A stretch of 64,000 bases of DNA from positions 248,001 to 312,000 of the forward strand of contig JASANH010000830.1 in assembly GCA_030248295.1 (NCBI GenBank). Reading direction: 5' to 3'. The notes below the pieces were generated by a model. It was not told the DNA's origin and searched no databases. It saw only the letters and a list, made by a program, of their open reading frames with translations. Both the position numbers and the translations under genes were made by a program. The stretch is from Mesodorylaimus sp. YZB2_4 (lineage: Eukaryota > Nematoda > Enoplea > Dorylaimida > Dorylaimidae). Shown here in pieces: positions 1 to 12,400 of this stretch (its first letter is position 1; each line of letters opens with the position of its first letter).

Positions 1-300
1 TAGGCATGGATAAATATCGCTGTATCGACATTTGGTTTGCAGCGAATAAGGTCAAAATCATGAACGTACCGCCGATCATTAGACTCCAGAATGAATGGCG
101 TACAGTTGGGTCGAGTCGGAAACTAAAAAGGTCCAAAATCCAGTCTGGAGCATCGCTGAGCAAATATAACTACAGGCTTCAACACATACCCCAAGCGACC
201 ATGCGGCGGAAACCGCGCTGTATTCTTATTTTATAAATGACTTATAGTTTATTGTATGATGAGAGAATTATTCACATCAGTTGACCCATCGCTGCTAAAA

Positions 301-725
301 GCTGTGGCCTCATGCAATAGGCTACAGTACTGGGTCCACAATTTAGAAGGTTGATCGATAAGCATCTCCCGAACCGATCAAAATTTCGCGAAATCCCATC
401 GTAGGGTTCTCGGATACCACGTCCCGCATACTGGGGTCAAAACTTCCCTGGCCACCCTGTTAGTAACATCAAGCAGCTGCTTTATAATGCCCATGCTAGA
501 AGATAGTTCTAGTGGTTCTACAAAACAAAGTCGACGAACTTCCTGCAGGGGTTTTCCGGCGCTACTTGAGCACCGTTCGATGGATTTCGATGAAATTTGA
601 CCCCCGCATGCGGGACATGGTACCCGAGAACCCTATGATGGGATTTCGCGAAATTTTGATCGGGTCGGGAGACAAGGATCAAACACACCTTCTAAAGTGC
701 GGATCCCTGTACTGTAGCATAGCCT
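301..725. repeat. Inverted repeat, arms about 140 bp, loop about 150 bp
   Basis: The reverse complement of 301-440 matches 585-725 at roughly 85% by eye. Both arms contain GGGATTTCGCGAAATTTTGA and a GAGAACCCTA block, and each ends near CAGTACTGTAGCCTA or its counterpart. The element lies just downstream of the last recognisable SLC5 exon, so it is either in a later intron or 3' of the gene. It looks like a foldback or MITE-type element. No transposase is visible. Confidence 0.7.
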
Positions 726-990
726 AGGAGTCTACAAGTTTTACCAGCACACCTTACTACTGCATAAACGAAAACTATAATTAACATTCCTTACATGTTT
801 CATGCTTACAGTATATTATCTATACATGACAGTACAAACCCATTCTAGTAGGTCAACACCCATGTGCCACATGCCACTATTGTGCTAGCCTCACGGCTTT
901 TCCTGCCAGCATACTGGTTTATCCTATACAATTGAAATTCTGTTGGAAAAGTCCACTACTCGACGCAAGCCAATAATCCATGACACTTAC

Positions 991-3900
991 TCAGAAAATT
1001 GTATTCTAGCCCCTCGTTCGGCCAGTTCCCACATTTTCGTCAATCCACCGACATGAATCGATCCACCGATCACGACGGCAAGTAGTCCGATCAAAATAAG
1101 AATTAACTGAAGACTGTTTGTCCAAACCACTGCCTTCGCACCACCCTAACGGCAAGGAAAATAAAACATAGAATCTGAGTGGTCACAAAGAAAAAATACC
1201 AATTATAAATACAGTATAATTCAGCGAGATGGAAAAACAAAAAATCAAAGTTTAAAAATATAGCATATAATTGGCCTATTCATTTGTGAACACATCGAGA
1301 CACCGCAGGAAATGGGCTTATACCGTATTTCAATCGATCAAACTGGATTATCCGAGTGGGGACATCATCAAACACCAATGGTACTTACAATGCTGGTGTA
1401 AAATGTGGCTACCAGTCCAGTCGTCAACACTGACGCGACCATTGGTAAGTCAGTCACCGAACTCAATGCCAACGACGGCGCGTAAAGTACCACCGCCATG
1501 TAAAGCAGCTACAAAATAAGACTAATGCTGCGTCGTTAAATTTCATCAGATGAACCACATCGATCAGAGAAAACTTAAGCGCATGTGCCGACGGCTGGCC
1601 TCTGATCATTTTGAGTCGTTATAAGGCAAGCATAAAATTACACGGACTATAAGACCTCCTCATCGACTGCCAGACTTTAGAATACTGACAGAAAATCAAG
1701 CAGCCTCGCAACCGCTAATAATCTGGGCACAAAGAAACCAAAAAAGTGCAAATATAAGTCGAGAGAATAGCGCCAAAATCCATTGACACAGCAGCCGAGA
1801 AATAGCCAGAAAGTAACCTAACAAGACAAGGACACTGCCGCTTACCACTTGCAACGTAAACACGCTGGACGCCCCCAGTCGGACCCACCGATTGAATCGT
1901 AGTTCCAAGTACTCGTAGCAGCTACTAATGTCCAGTCGGTAGAAGACGGGTAAGAAAACGAAGGCTGCTATGGGATAGGCTACGAAGTACATGAGGGCGT
2001 AATAGCAGAACATGGTGCTGTATTGATAGATCTCGGCCGGGTAACCCAATATGGATATCGCCGAGATAAAAGTGGCTGCCAGGGTCAGCGCGACTGGCAG
2101 AATACTGAGTTCCCTGAAATAAGACACCAGCAATTTCTACTGGACACATTTTGCGGCTAGACAGTAGATGCAGTAGTAATATAGCACAGCACATATGCAG
2201 AGGGCACGGTAGGCAGTGTGTGTGCATACAGCAAACGTGATTGTAGACTTATTGTTAGCACCTGACTATAACAGCAGTCCAGATCTTTTGTACAGTGGCC
2301 CTGGGTGCACCGTACCACCATACGGTACTGGTATGGCGCTGCAAGTAGACCAGTACAGGCTGCACTGATTTTTACATTTGGTGAGATAGCTTGGTGTTAA
2401 GGTACATTCGCCTTCTTCGAGGCATCCAATTTTTGCAAAAACCCACAAATAAATCTTCCTGTTGGACTTATTCCAACAAAGGTAAGATAAGCAAGTCAAA
2501 AAAAGCTATAAAAATAGTAGGTACTGTATTTACTCCTCGCGAAGCATCTTATCTCACTATCCTGATTCAACAGAGAACAGGGACTATCTTTACGAATTCT
2601 ACTTGCTGCTTCAAATGTTGCCTTTTTGCAGGCATTCATGAACAAGATTTTTTAAATAAATTTTTGCGGGTTGGGCCCCGTGCCAGTCCAGCTCCCCACG
2701 CGACTGCCAACCCGTTTTTGCCTATAGCCGGCCAGCAGTCTTGATAAGATACGCGAGGCCGCGAGGTGACCAGCTTTCACGGCAGCTGCCCTGTGTGTGT
2801 CTCCACTAAGAGCACCTGCACACGAGGACATCCTATGCAAGCACCAGCATCCCAGGATGATAGTGGGCGAGAAGGGAGGGACCTTCCCGACTGGTGTTCG
2901 GGCACCAGTTCCCTGATTCTCAACTCGTTCGGCGTCCGCCACATGACGGTACCGGATGAGTCGCCAAGAGCCAGGTGTGCAAGGCCTACGACGGACTTAC
3001 TAAACTGCCGTCCTTAGTCGGAACAGAACTGCGGCCTCCCGGTCAGGGTTGCTGGCCCAAGCAATGCGGGACCAACGCTTTAACCCGCGCCAGCGCGGCT
3101 CTTCACGAACAAGGGTTACTGTATATGAGGCATCTACCGTCAGCGAGCTAAATTCCTTGCTTTTATTTGTTAAAAAAAGGTGTTTTAAGCGGTATTGTCT
3201 TTCCCACCTGTTTACCTTGTCCACCTCTGCTACTCGAAGTTTACAAATTGTGCTGGCTTCTTGTGCAAGTCATAAAACGTTAATTGATCGCAAGCCTTGG
3301 GGTCTCAGGCTTATAGCTGAAGTCAACTATATGCAGTAATCTAGATCATGAGCCCACATCTAATCTCTGACGTGAGCATAGCATGGCGGAATGAAAGGAT
3401 ATTTGGTTGTCTTCTGCGATATCAAATGAGGAGTAGAGAATGCTAGGAAGGAAAGGACTTTGGTTTCTCAGTGCTTTTATTCATCATTTGCAAATCGATG
3501 ATGAGCACACTGCCCAGTGAAGAAGTACGAAACGCAATAGGGGGTACGATGCACTAGATCATTTCACAGGCTTCGTACAGAACATTGCAACATTTTAATT
3601 TTCCATTTCAAGCCGTTTATGAGCATGCGTAAAGAACGGTCAAGAATGCTAGTCATTTCATTTTGTTTCAACACAAGAGCTGTAGCCATAGTCTGATTAC
3701 TCATCAGAGAAGCATTACGGCGGATGACAACCAGGTTGCAAGCAACGCTGGTGCTTCCCGCCGTAGTGCGTCTAATGTAAGCTGACTGTGAATAATCATA
3801 TGGCTGGTCAAAGAAGACAAAAACACATATCCATCCCTCGCACAAAATTGAATTTCGCGCTAAAACTCAAATTCAATATGGCACAGGCAGCTGGTATTGA

Positions 3901-4219
3901 ACCAACTTTTTAGGAGGGATTTCTCATGGACAGAAAGCACTGGGTTTCATCCTTGCTTGCACGCACAATCCTCAGCTCAGCATGTCTTCCAAACATCGGC
4001 TTACTTATTCGCCAACAAAACCTCTTTCGTCGTTTGTTTCGCACCACGGGCCTTGATCGCATAATAGACACCGATAGCAGCCGATGCTATGAGAGTGGCG
4101 ATAAATAGGACGTAATCGACGGGCGAAAATCGAGCACCAATTACTGGAGATGGAGTTGAGTGTTGATCCGTGATTGATGCCGCTGGTGTAGTGGCCAAGG
4201 ATGAATGTGGGCTGGCCAT
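991..4219 (-). CDS. SLC5-family sodium-coupled monocarboxylate-type symporter, 5' part (3' end not found)
   Basis: Four exons can be placed: 4005-4219 (start codon 4217-4219), 1846-2113, 1389-1508 and 991-1145. All have GT/AG borders and compatible phases (2, 0, 0, 2). The protein starts with a short Ser/Thr-rich tail. Then comes the family's first membrane segment ([22 protein letters not shown]), a loop ending [10 protein letters not shown], the segment [19 protein letters not shown] with PAEIYQY, then LPVFYRL and [14 protein letters not shown]. Exon 3 encodes [19 protein letters not shown] and exon 4 [20 protein letters not shown]. These are hallmark blocks of the SLC5A8/A12/A6 branch, which moves monocarboxylates or vitamins with sodium across the plasma membrane. 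The C-terminal half is absent, so the gene probably continues past the left edge. The substrate cannot be assigned from sequence. Intron 1 carries a SINE. Confidence 0.88.
2745..3105 (-). repeat. tRNA-derived SINE, family C, near full length
   Basis: On the minus strand this region matches 39632-39955 over most of its length. Shared blocks are the AACCCTGAC.GGGAGGCCG segment, a B-box-like GTTCTRTTCCGAC, GCACACCTGGCTCT.GGCGAC, and the 3' segment around CCTCGTGTGGAGGTGCTC. A shorter copy is at 24645-24749. It lies in SLC5 intron 1. Confidence 0.7.
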
Positions 4220-5184
4220 GGCCGCTTAACTAAAACAAAACAGACAAGATTTCAGATTTTTTGGACAGTGGTACACCATTCCAAAAATCGCAAAAATCAA
4301 CTAGGTCCAAGCGGGCCAGAAAATCTGGTATGCGTTGCGACACCAAGACTGCCAGCAACAGGAGTCACGAGACAGCTACCAGTCCAGCAATCACTCCAGC
4401 AGCAACTACTACCAGTCCAGCAATCACAGAATATGAGGCATCATAAACCTCTCCGAGCACCAATAAAAGGCGCAATACAACTGAATGAAACATAGATAAC
4501 GAGGCCATTAATGTTAAGATATCAAGAGACTAGTCATGATCTGCCAAAGATGAAGTAACTTGCGATTGATTGCTGAGGAGCTATGCACACCTTTTGAAAC
4601 AAAAAATATTTTGACCAAGATGTTATGTCTTCCCGCCTTGATAACGATACAGAGAATGCTTAAATCAGATGAGCTAAACAACGGAAAGGAATCGAAGTAT
4701 CAGGTTATCTCTAGCTAAACCTTGACAGCATTTGAACAATCAACTCAGAATTGCTAGTGCCAGAGGAAGAACACTATTCACCGGACCATCAAAGTACCAC
4801 GAAAGGATCGGAGGTGCTAAAGATCCCATTCTCATTTCAAGGGGGAAGCTAAAGCGCACCCTCTAAGAATTTTAGGCACAGTGGGAATTATGGAGAGTTG
4901 ATATCGATTCCTGGATCCCTTCCTCAAAATAACTGGCCCTCATTGAGTCTATCAAGAAAAAGGGTGCGATTTCAGCGGGCGCCTTGAACAGGGACCGCGG
5001 GCGAGTCATAGTATTTCAATTTGGAGTGCATATACCAAAAATGGAGTGCAAAAATTAAGACAGGGTGTCTGATAATTACATAATCACGATCAGAACCACA
5101 TTACTTTCGCCAGCTATCGGGAAAATTGTCAAAGATTCTGCTAAAAGGCGCCTTTGGGGTAGCGTTCGCTCAGTATCACTTTTT

Positions 5185-5765
5185 TCGGATCACTCGCTCA
5201 CCCGACCGGGATCGCGATTTTAAGATATGTAGCGTTTTTCATAGCAATACCTGCGAGCTCCGACCTACCCCAAGTAGCTGGCAAATAAAAAGCCAAAGAT
5301 TCTCCTTCCATTGATAATTTTTAGGGCAGTAGTTATCATTGAATTCAAAATCAGGCAAGCAAATACAGCGGAGAATCCGTTACAAAGTAGCAGGCAAATC
5401 CCTCTCTATCGGTTCAATCATCCGCCACAGTCTCAATATTTCCCCTTCTGAAACATTCTAATCGCCATGACCATGTGAGTCAGTGCCGATCTGAATGTTG
5501 TCAGCTTACGCAGCAGCTGATGATTGCCCACCATCGCAACTGAACAGGCAATGGAAAATGCTGACTGATACCATATGCAACTGCACGCAGATTGCATTTC
5601 AAAAAAAAGCAGGACTTCTGCATTTTCTAGTAGTTCTATTCGATCACGACATTCTCCCCCGCACACCAATCCCGTTCCCTGTTCCAATAAAATCATTTTA
5701 TCTCCACAACATTCTCCCGAATCCCGACCACTTTTTTTCAGGATCGGGATCCCGAACGAACGCTA
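5185..5765 (+). repeat. Dispersed repeat D, copy 1
   Basis: A block of about 550 bp shared in the same orientation with 61722-62275. Alignable stretches include AGTTATCATTGAATTCAAAAT/AGTATTTATCATTGAATTC, the GCAAATCCCTC block, CTTCCCCTTC, AAAGCAGGACTT.TGCATTTT and ATTTTATCTCCACAACATTC. Both copies begin and end near GATCGGGATC-type repeats. A small related piece lies at about 39985-40030. No coding capacity is evident, so it is probably a non-autonomous transposable element. Confidence 0.75.
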
Positions 5766-6024
5766 CTTTGGGTGGCTAGAAAAATTTTTTATTTGTTAAA
5801 GTTAAAAAGGTCAAGTCAGTGATGAAACATTTACAGTACCTTGCGCAGTGTATGCATGCATATCTTTACCGATGCAAAATTTTTTCTCTAAACTCAATAA
5901 AAGGTTGCTGGATTTTAAAATTTTTTTATTGAATAAAACCAAATTTTTGAGCGGATTTTGAAGGTGAATATGCTGTATCACTCCGCAAAATGCTCTCAAC
6001 AAACGCTAGATCTTTTGTCATGGA

Positions 6025-6232
6025 ATACTTTATCCCTAGCCAAGCACCAAAGGGCGCATATTTGACAATTTTTCCATGTTTTGATGCGGAATTAATGACC
6101 AAAGCTGCCTGAGACCACCACAGTAAATTTTGACAGGCGGGATTACCGAGGCGGGAGTCGAACCCTCCCCTTTAAGTGCGCACCCATCGTGCGGGGCAGA
6201 TGCCTCGACCCCCCAGGCCACGACCCGGGCCT
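6025..6232 (-). repeat. tRNA-derived SINE, family B, with an internal extra segment
   Basis: On the minus strand it begins GGTCGTGGCCTGGGGGGT (A-box-like) and has the B-box GGTTCGACTCCCGCCTCG. It ends with the family-B tail GGTGCTTGGCTAGGGATAAA. Compared with the copies at 17432 and 29831, it carries about 75 extra bases between TGTCAAA and TGTCAAATATG. The extra segment is also found, inverted relative to it, at 6393-6470. The two therefore form an inverted repeat across the SINE. Confidence 0.72.
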
Positions 6233-6392
6233 GGCGGTTTTGGCCAAGTGAAATTTCAAGTTCAGAAACTTTGCAATGTCAGTAATTTTTGATTTTTCAC
6301 AAAAAGCACTTTCCAATAGCCTTACAAAAAAGGGGTAAAAATTTTGATTAAAGTACGTAGGTCAAAGTCATAAAAGCTAAGCTCCTACAACC

Positions 6393-6470
6393 TGTCAAAA
6401 TTTATTGTGGTGGTCTCAGGCAGCTGAGGTCATCAATGCCGCATCGAAACATGGAAAAAGTTTTAATCCA
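6393..6470 (+). repeat. Isolated copy of the SINE-B internal segment (inverted partner of 6064-6138)
   Basis: The segment starts CCTGTCAAAATTTATTGTGG and continues through GTGGTCTCAGGCAGCT and CATCGAAACATGGAAAAA. It matches the reverse complement of 6064-6138 with few differences. It may be a truncated SINE-B variant. Confidence 0.6.
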
Positions 6471-9403
6471 CGGCTCGCAAGCACTAGAATGACTAGCCAT
6501 TTGCCACAAGAGCAAATATGGGCAGTGAGAAATACAAACGACCTACTCATTTATCGAAGTTTGCCTGCGCCAGTAGAACCTTGTCGCAAAAGCTACTCTT
6601 CCTGGCGTCTTCTAGAAGCAAACCGTGTTCAATTTTTAAAAAAAACGAAAATTCACGGAAAAAAAAGAAAAATAATGAAAAAACTTGATTGAGAAAGCTA
6701 TTATTAGCCCTTGAAATATGAGCACGAGCGGGTTGCCGCATTCTTCAGCCAGGGTTACCGTTGAAAGAGCAGACACCACGGGGAACAGATCATAGACTAC
6801 ACAACACAGATTCCGTAATGGAGCAAAAAGTTTCGGCGATAAAGCTGGTGCTAAACTGCGCAAAAAGTAAGCAAACATGGACAAAGCTGACAAGACTCAC
6901 GCGCAGACAATCACTGCGCCTAGATGAAAAAGTCCACTCCGTTTACACATAGGGTGAAGGGCTGCAGAAAAGGAAGAAAATTTTTCCAGACAGGATTTTT
7001 TTCGTCCAGCAATAAACATGATTATAGACTTTTCATAGTCCTTTGAAAATTTTCTTGCGCCTCGTAAAGTGCATATGACCCAATATGGTGATGTGGTAAA
7101 ACGTGAACATGATATGCGTGTGATAAAAAAGAATGATCGATCAAACTAATTTTCGTATTTCTGACCCAAAAAACACGATGTGAAATTAGAATTAATGTCA
7201 GCATCGATTCACCCGAGACAAGAGAAGAACTGAGAAACAGAACTCGACTAAACACGCAGATCGTCTCCGTATTTAATCGAAACGGGCGAACGTATTTTCA
7301 TCTCAAATAACCAATTAAAAACAGCTGTACCTGATTCCTTCTTTCTACTAGCACTCGGTCGGATTTGCTAAAAACAACCACTAGCGACGACGATCGAAAG
7401 GGAGACGAGAATGTCGCGATAACAGTCCTGTATTCTTCGCGAGGCCTAATCCTTAGCGCTCGATGCAGACGCTGTGGGGCGTAGTCAATGAATGCGGGAC
7501 GCATAAAAACGAGCATTGATCAGTGGTCGGCACACCTACTCAAAAGAGGGGATTGTACGGCTGCAATGGAGGCCAGACAAAAGTGGCCAAGCAAAGATGT
7601 TTTGCCCTTCTTGAGGAGCCCAACGATAAGAGTGGGTACTCGAGCTCTCACAATTCAATGCCGCGAGATAGAGAACTACGTCTTCATGATTTATATGGTT
7701 AGAAACTAGGTTCTGCAAAAGATCTGCGGAGTCAGTGAGACGAAGAAGGGAGTTAGAAGACTTAAAATTGCGTAATAACGTAGTACGCCAGGATAATTTG
7801 AAGCCCTGAACTCTGAATATAATCATGATAAGAACTATAAAGTCTGCAGGCTGTGAGTTTCAGCAAAAGTTTCAAAGCAAAACATATTTTTCACGCTGCG
7901 TTTTGCTTTGACTAGCGTTTTATTCAGACTACAACGAGGTCTGATATTGCAATCCGATAAATGCAGCACTCTCAACTTATCCAGAATTTTTGGCAATATT
8001 TGAAGATTTTTCAGGCGTATTTGAAGTCTACATAACTGAAAGGATTTCTCGTGACCCATGCCCGGTGAAGCAATTTCGCCTGTGTTTTTTTTTGTATTCC
8101 TTGGAGGTACAGTAAAACAATGTTGTGGAATATAAAAGTGCACCTAAATCTTAATATGCATCGGGAAACCCAATTTTCGATCTCCTTCTCACAATTTCAC
8201 CCTTTTGTGTTATTAGCCATCACTGGGAAACGCTACCATTATTTATGGAATGGGGCCTTGTTTTAAATCATGCAAGTCTTCTCGCTTATGTTCTGAGGTC
8301 GGACAGCTTTGACTCCTAGATAGCCCCGAGTAACATAAGGATTGACAGTAATTCCAATTCTTCCGCAGAAGTCGGAAACGACTGCAAGAAACGTGACAAC
8401 TATCCCCTTTGCTTGGAAATTTTCATCAATCGATACTAGAAAGTGAATCAACTTGCTCAGCTTTTGAATTTCCCGCTTCTTATAGCAACGAAACACTACC
8501 TACTCATCACAAGCGCCCGCGCGCGCGGTAAATTCAAATCTAAGAAATTGTTAAATGTCACTGAGAAATCGTTTTGGAAGAACATTTTCCTTTTATAAAA
8601 CACTAAAATCACATGACCATAATGCAAACACATTTTTTGAGAGGTATCTCGCGCGTGTTTTACAAAAACTTCTCTGTTTGTCCAGAACTAATCGAAGTAA
8701 CATTGTCATTACATATTCGCTGTTCTATCTTTGACATGTCCATTTTGCGACTCTTTCATTTTGTTATTCCATAAGTCGAAACCAGTTCCTCCTTTCGGCA
8801 TCCCTTGACAAACTCTCATTCCCTACCCCCATCTGCAAACTGTACTCGTTATTACATTTTCCTCTGACTATTTTCAGCATTTGATGTCCATGGGCAGCAC
8901 ATGAAAAAAAGACACCAAACACACACTGGGGAGGGCAGCAAGCGAGGCGACAGGCGGTAAGTAGACCAAACTGCGCGGGTTGGAAGAGGCGAGTCGAGGC
9001 AATAGTCAGTAAACACGCCAGGCGACCAGTACAGTACAGTACTGGAGGGTGTGCATTCTTGGCTGTCTATTCACGTTTATGCCAGTTCAACGTACCCCAC
9101 GCCATCGTTGCTGCCACATGACTGGACCCTGATAGATCCATGTTTCTCAATGTGCAGGTGGACAGTGAGTAATTTTTCCAGTTTAGTCGCGCGATCGATT
9201 GCTAAAATTCGGTGGCCCTCTTCCGCTGGCTTTGAACATTTTCTATTTTTTGGTAGTGATTCTCGGCCTATTCTACTCCAAAACCCGGAATCGAACCCTT
9301 AGAAAAATAATATTTTGGACACTTGATTTCGATATTCTGATGATTATAATCTGATCGATTTTCAAGCCTGTTTTTTACTGCACTTTTCATCCATATTCCA
9401 AAT

Positions 9404-12400
9404 ATGGCAATTGAAAAAGCTCGTGTTGGTGGTCGGCAAAGAACTGAAAGCTATTATTACCCGTTTCGAGAATGTTTTGCCAAATGTTGCCCATCGGGGT
9501 GTCAGTGTAGTCGAAGGCGTGCTTCTGGGATTGAAGAAGGTGATGATGAGGTTGGAGAAACTGTGGTCTCCCCAATTCTAAAATATGCCTTATTTTTTGT
9601 GAATGTTCTCTTTTGGGTAAGTTCGAATGCATGATTTTCACTTCCTTATCCTAACCCAAGTTCAAAGAATCGTGGTGTCGAAACACATCGCTTGCTGAGC
9701 TTGTGAATCCTGGCTTGTTATCTGACAGAGATCTTAGCAGAGATCTGACGGGTGCTTATACTGTCAGTGCTTAGGGGCCTGCAGTCACCTTTGCATCCTA
9801 TTAGTCATTATTAATTTTGAAAAATCATCGCAATGTGTCTCAATATAGTCCTAGCGTGGAAAGGAAAATTGCATAACAGAACAGATCATCCGCGAGTAAT
9901 ATGAGAATACACATGCATGCAAGAAGTAAAAACAGGGACCCATTATGTCTAAAAATATAAATATACGATTTATCTGAACGCAAGATATAATAAAGGCTGA
10001 ACCTACATGATGGGTTTAGATAATACGTATATTCATATTATTAGTTTTTTTTATTTTCCACGTATACGTATAAGAATTATGAAAAAGTATACCGTTAATG
10101 ACGTGTACTCACTTTCAGAGCATACTGTCAGTGCTCAAACCAGATACTGCATTGCATACAGTATGTGTCAAAACAGCTGTTGGGGAACTTACAAAATTAT
10201 TCCTTGTCTCAGATTGGTAGTCTATTTCTAATCGGCATTGGCTCGTGGGCATTAGCTACCAAGGAATTGGACGGAAGCAAACGGGTGACATCAGCCTGGG
10301 ATTTCGTTTTCGATGTCACAATCATTTTCATTGTCGTTGGAATCCTAGCCTTTTTGTTGGCCTCGTGCGGGTGTATCGGCGCTCTGAGAGAGAATGTATG
10401 CTTACTCAAAACGGTGAGTCATTCGAACACAGTCTTGTAGGATCACATCGAATTAAATTTCGGCTTCTTACCCTCATTTGGTCTAACTCTTGGGTCTAGA
10501 GACCCAACGCTGGCCTCGTGGCCTGGTGGGTTAGGCGTCTGCCTCTCATGCCAGGTGCGCAGTACGGGCGAGTGTTCGATTCGCGGGCCGGTAAATCATT
10601 TCGTGTAAAATGCGTCCCTTCACCCTCCAGCGCACATAAGCGTTTGGTGATGTGCTAAAACATGAACATGAACGTATCTTACAGCACAGGGCGAAATAGT
10701 TTTATCTGCATATCTCGACAACCGGCCGTTGTTATGCAAAATCGTTTTGTGGGATCATAGTTTAATAGGCAGGGAATGCAAGTACCAAAAATTATCGAAA
10801 TCTATCTCGCAGTTCTCAAATGGCGGCCCAAATACCCTAAAAAATTCACAAAAACAATAAGTTCAATTGAAACATGAATCGTAGAAAAGGAAAACTATCT
10901 TTTAGCGCAGGCATCCTACAGTTGCTACTTGATGCTGCAAACAGTCGGACCACAATCGCAGTTATTATTGATTTTGTGCACTATTTTGGGGGTTTTCTGG
11001 CCACAATTTGAGAGCCGCTAAACAGATTTCGATAATTTTTGGTACTAGCATGTCCGACCTGTCAACCTACTGTATGACCCTGCGGAAGGATTTTGCATAA
11101 TAATTGCCGATTGTCCAGATATGCAGATGAAACCATTCCGCCCCGTGTTATAAGATACGTTGGGTCTGTGGATCCAAGAGTTCGACAAACTACGGGTTAA
11201 CTGCTTTAAAAAGACAGTGAACCATTTTTCAGTATTGGATCGCACTGATCGCGATTGACCTTACACTGGTCGTAATCGGCGTTGTTGGCTTGAGTATGTG
11301 GTCACGGTTTGTGGATATAGCTAAAACAAAGTTGTCCAAGGAGTTAATTATCAACTACGATGACGACCCAGACTTTAAGGATATGATGGATTTCGTGCAG
11401 GAGAAAGTAAGTGTAGCTGTCTTGTTTGCGACGTTTTCTTCACGCTGTACGCGTAACCTGTTTGGTTCTTTAGTGGATGCTTTTGTACACGAACTGAAAC
11501 ACCATTTCAAGCAAAAAGACTGAGGATTTGTGGCGCGTATCAAAATACTTTTATAACTCTCTGCGCCCTGCGCACGCCTGGTGGTGGGTGACTGACCACT
11601 CTCCCGTCAGAGGTCGATAAAGCAGGAGAGGCAAAACATGGCAGTAAGTTCTCAAATCCGGGTCCTCTCATGCATGGGGCCTGGGTATGGGGTACCCACC
11701 GTCATCGCGGAGTAGCGACTAACATGCGCTCTTGCCCAGCATGCATTGACCCCATATGGGCCAACTACAAGCCCCCTAGCCCGCGGGAAAAGGGCCCAAA
11801 AACGGGCCCTCCCCTGGAATCTTTTTACCCAAAAAATCCCCAGTATCTTTTCCTTGGTTTTTACCCCTTGGGTAACCCTAGCCTTGAACTCCAGCCGGCA
11901 TCTGTTCGTGAGCGAAAATGTACCGAATGGCGTACAAATTTTTATGTATATATATATATATATGCATAAAGATTTGCACGCCATATATACATATGCTTTA
12001 TGTATATACTGTATATACATATATATTGATTATGATATGCAGGTAATATATACATATGTTTATATACTATATTTGTATGCTGCATATAAACATTTTTTCA
12101 TTTGATGCATTAGATTTAAAAATATTTTGTAGCTTTGACTCCTCTGCGCATGATGATTAGTCAGCTGGTTCTTTTACAACCTGTGCATGATTTGATTTCG
12201 CGTAGGTATTTCTGATCTGTATTATAAAACACTTCGCACAAAACACTTGTCTAGTCACTATATAGTGCTGTGCTATCACGAGAGAAATGATTGTTTTTCA
12301 GTTTGAATGTTGCGGCATATCTGATCAAAGTTATTTGGACTGGAATCGAAACATTTATTTTAATTGCACAGATTCAAACAAGGACCCGCGATCGTGCGGT

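Larger units (their letters stand above)
4220..9403. other. Intergenic region between SLC5 symporter and tetraspanin
   Basis: No gene can be supported here. It contains repeat D (5185-5765), a SINE-B (6025-6232) and a stray direct copy of SINE-B internal sequence at 6393-6470. The remainder is unique sequence without a recognisable coding exon. One short leucine-rich reading frame on the minus strand near 7900-8060 was not convincing. Confidence 0.5.

Noticed and set aside
335..440. Left foldback arm as an SLC5 exon (SFDPSMRD)
   Set aside because: The phase does not fit the donor at 990 with any AG nearby, and the same peptide is encoded by the inverted arm on the other strand.
7835..8143. 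Minus-strand frame with a leucine-rich-repeat-like stretch (LKNLQILPKILDKLRVLHLS)
   Set aside because: Only one repeat-like unit, no neighbouring exon with similar pattern and no clear splice borders.
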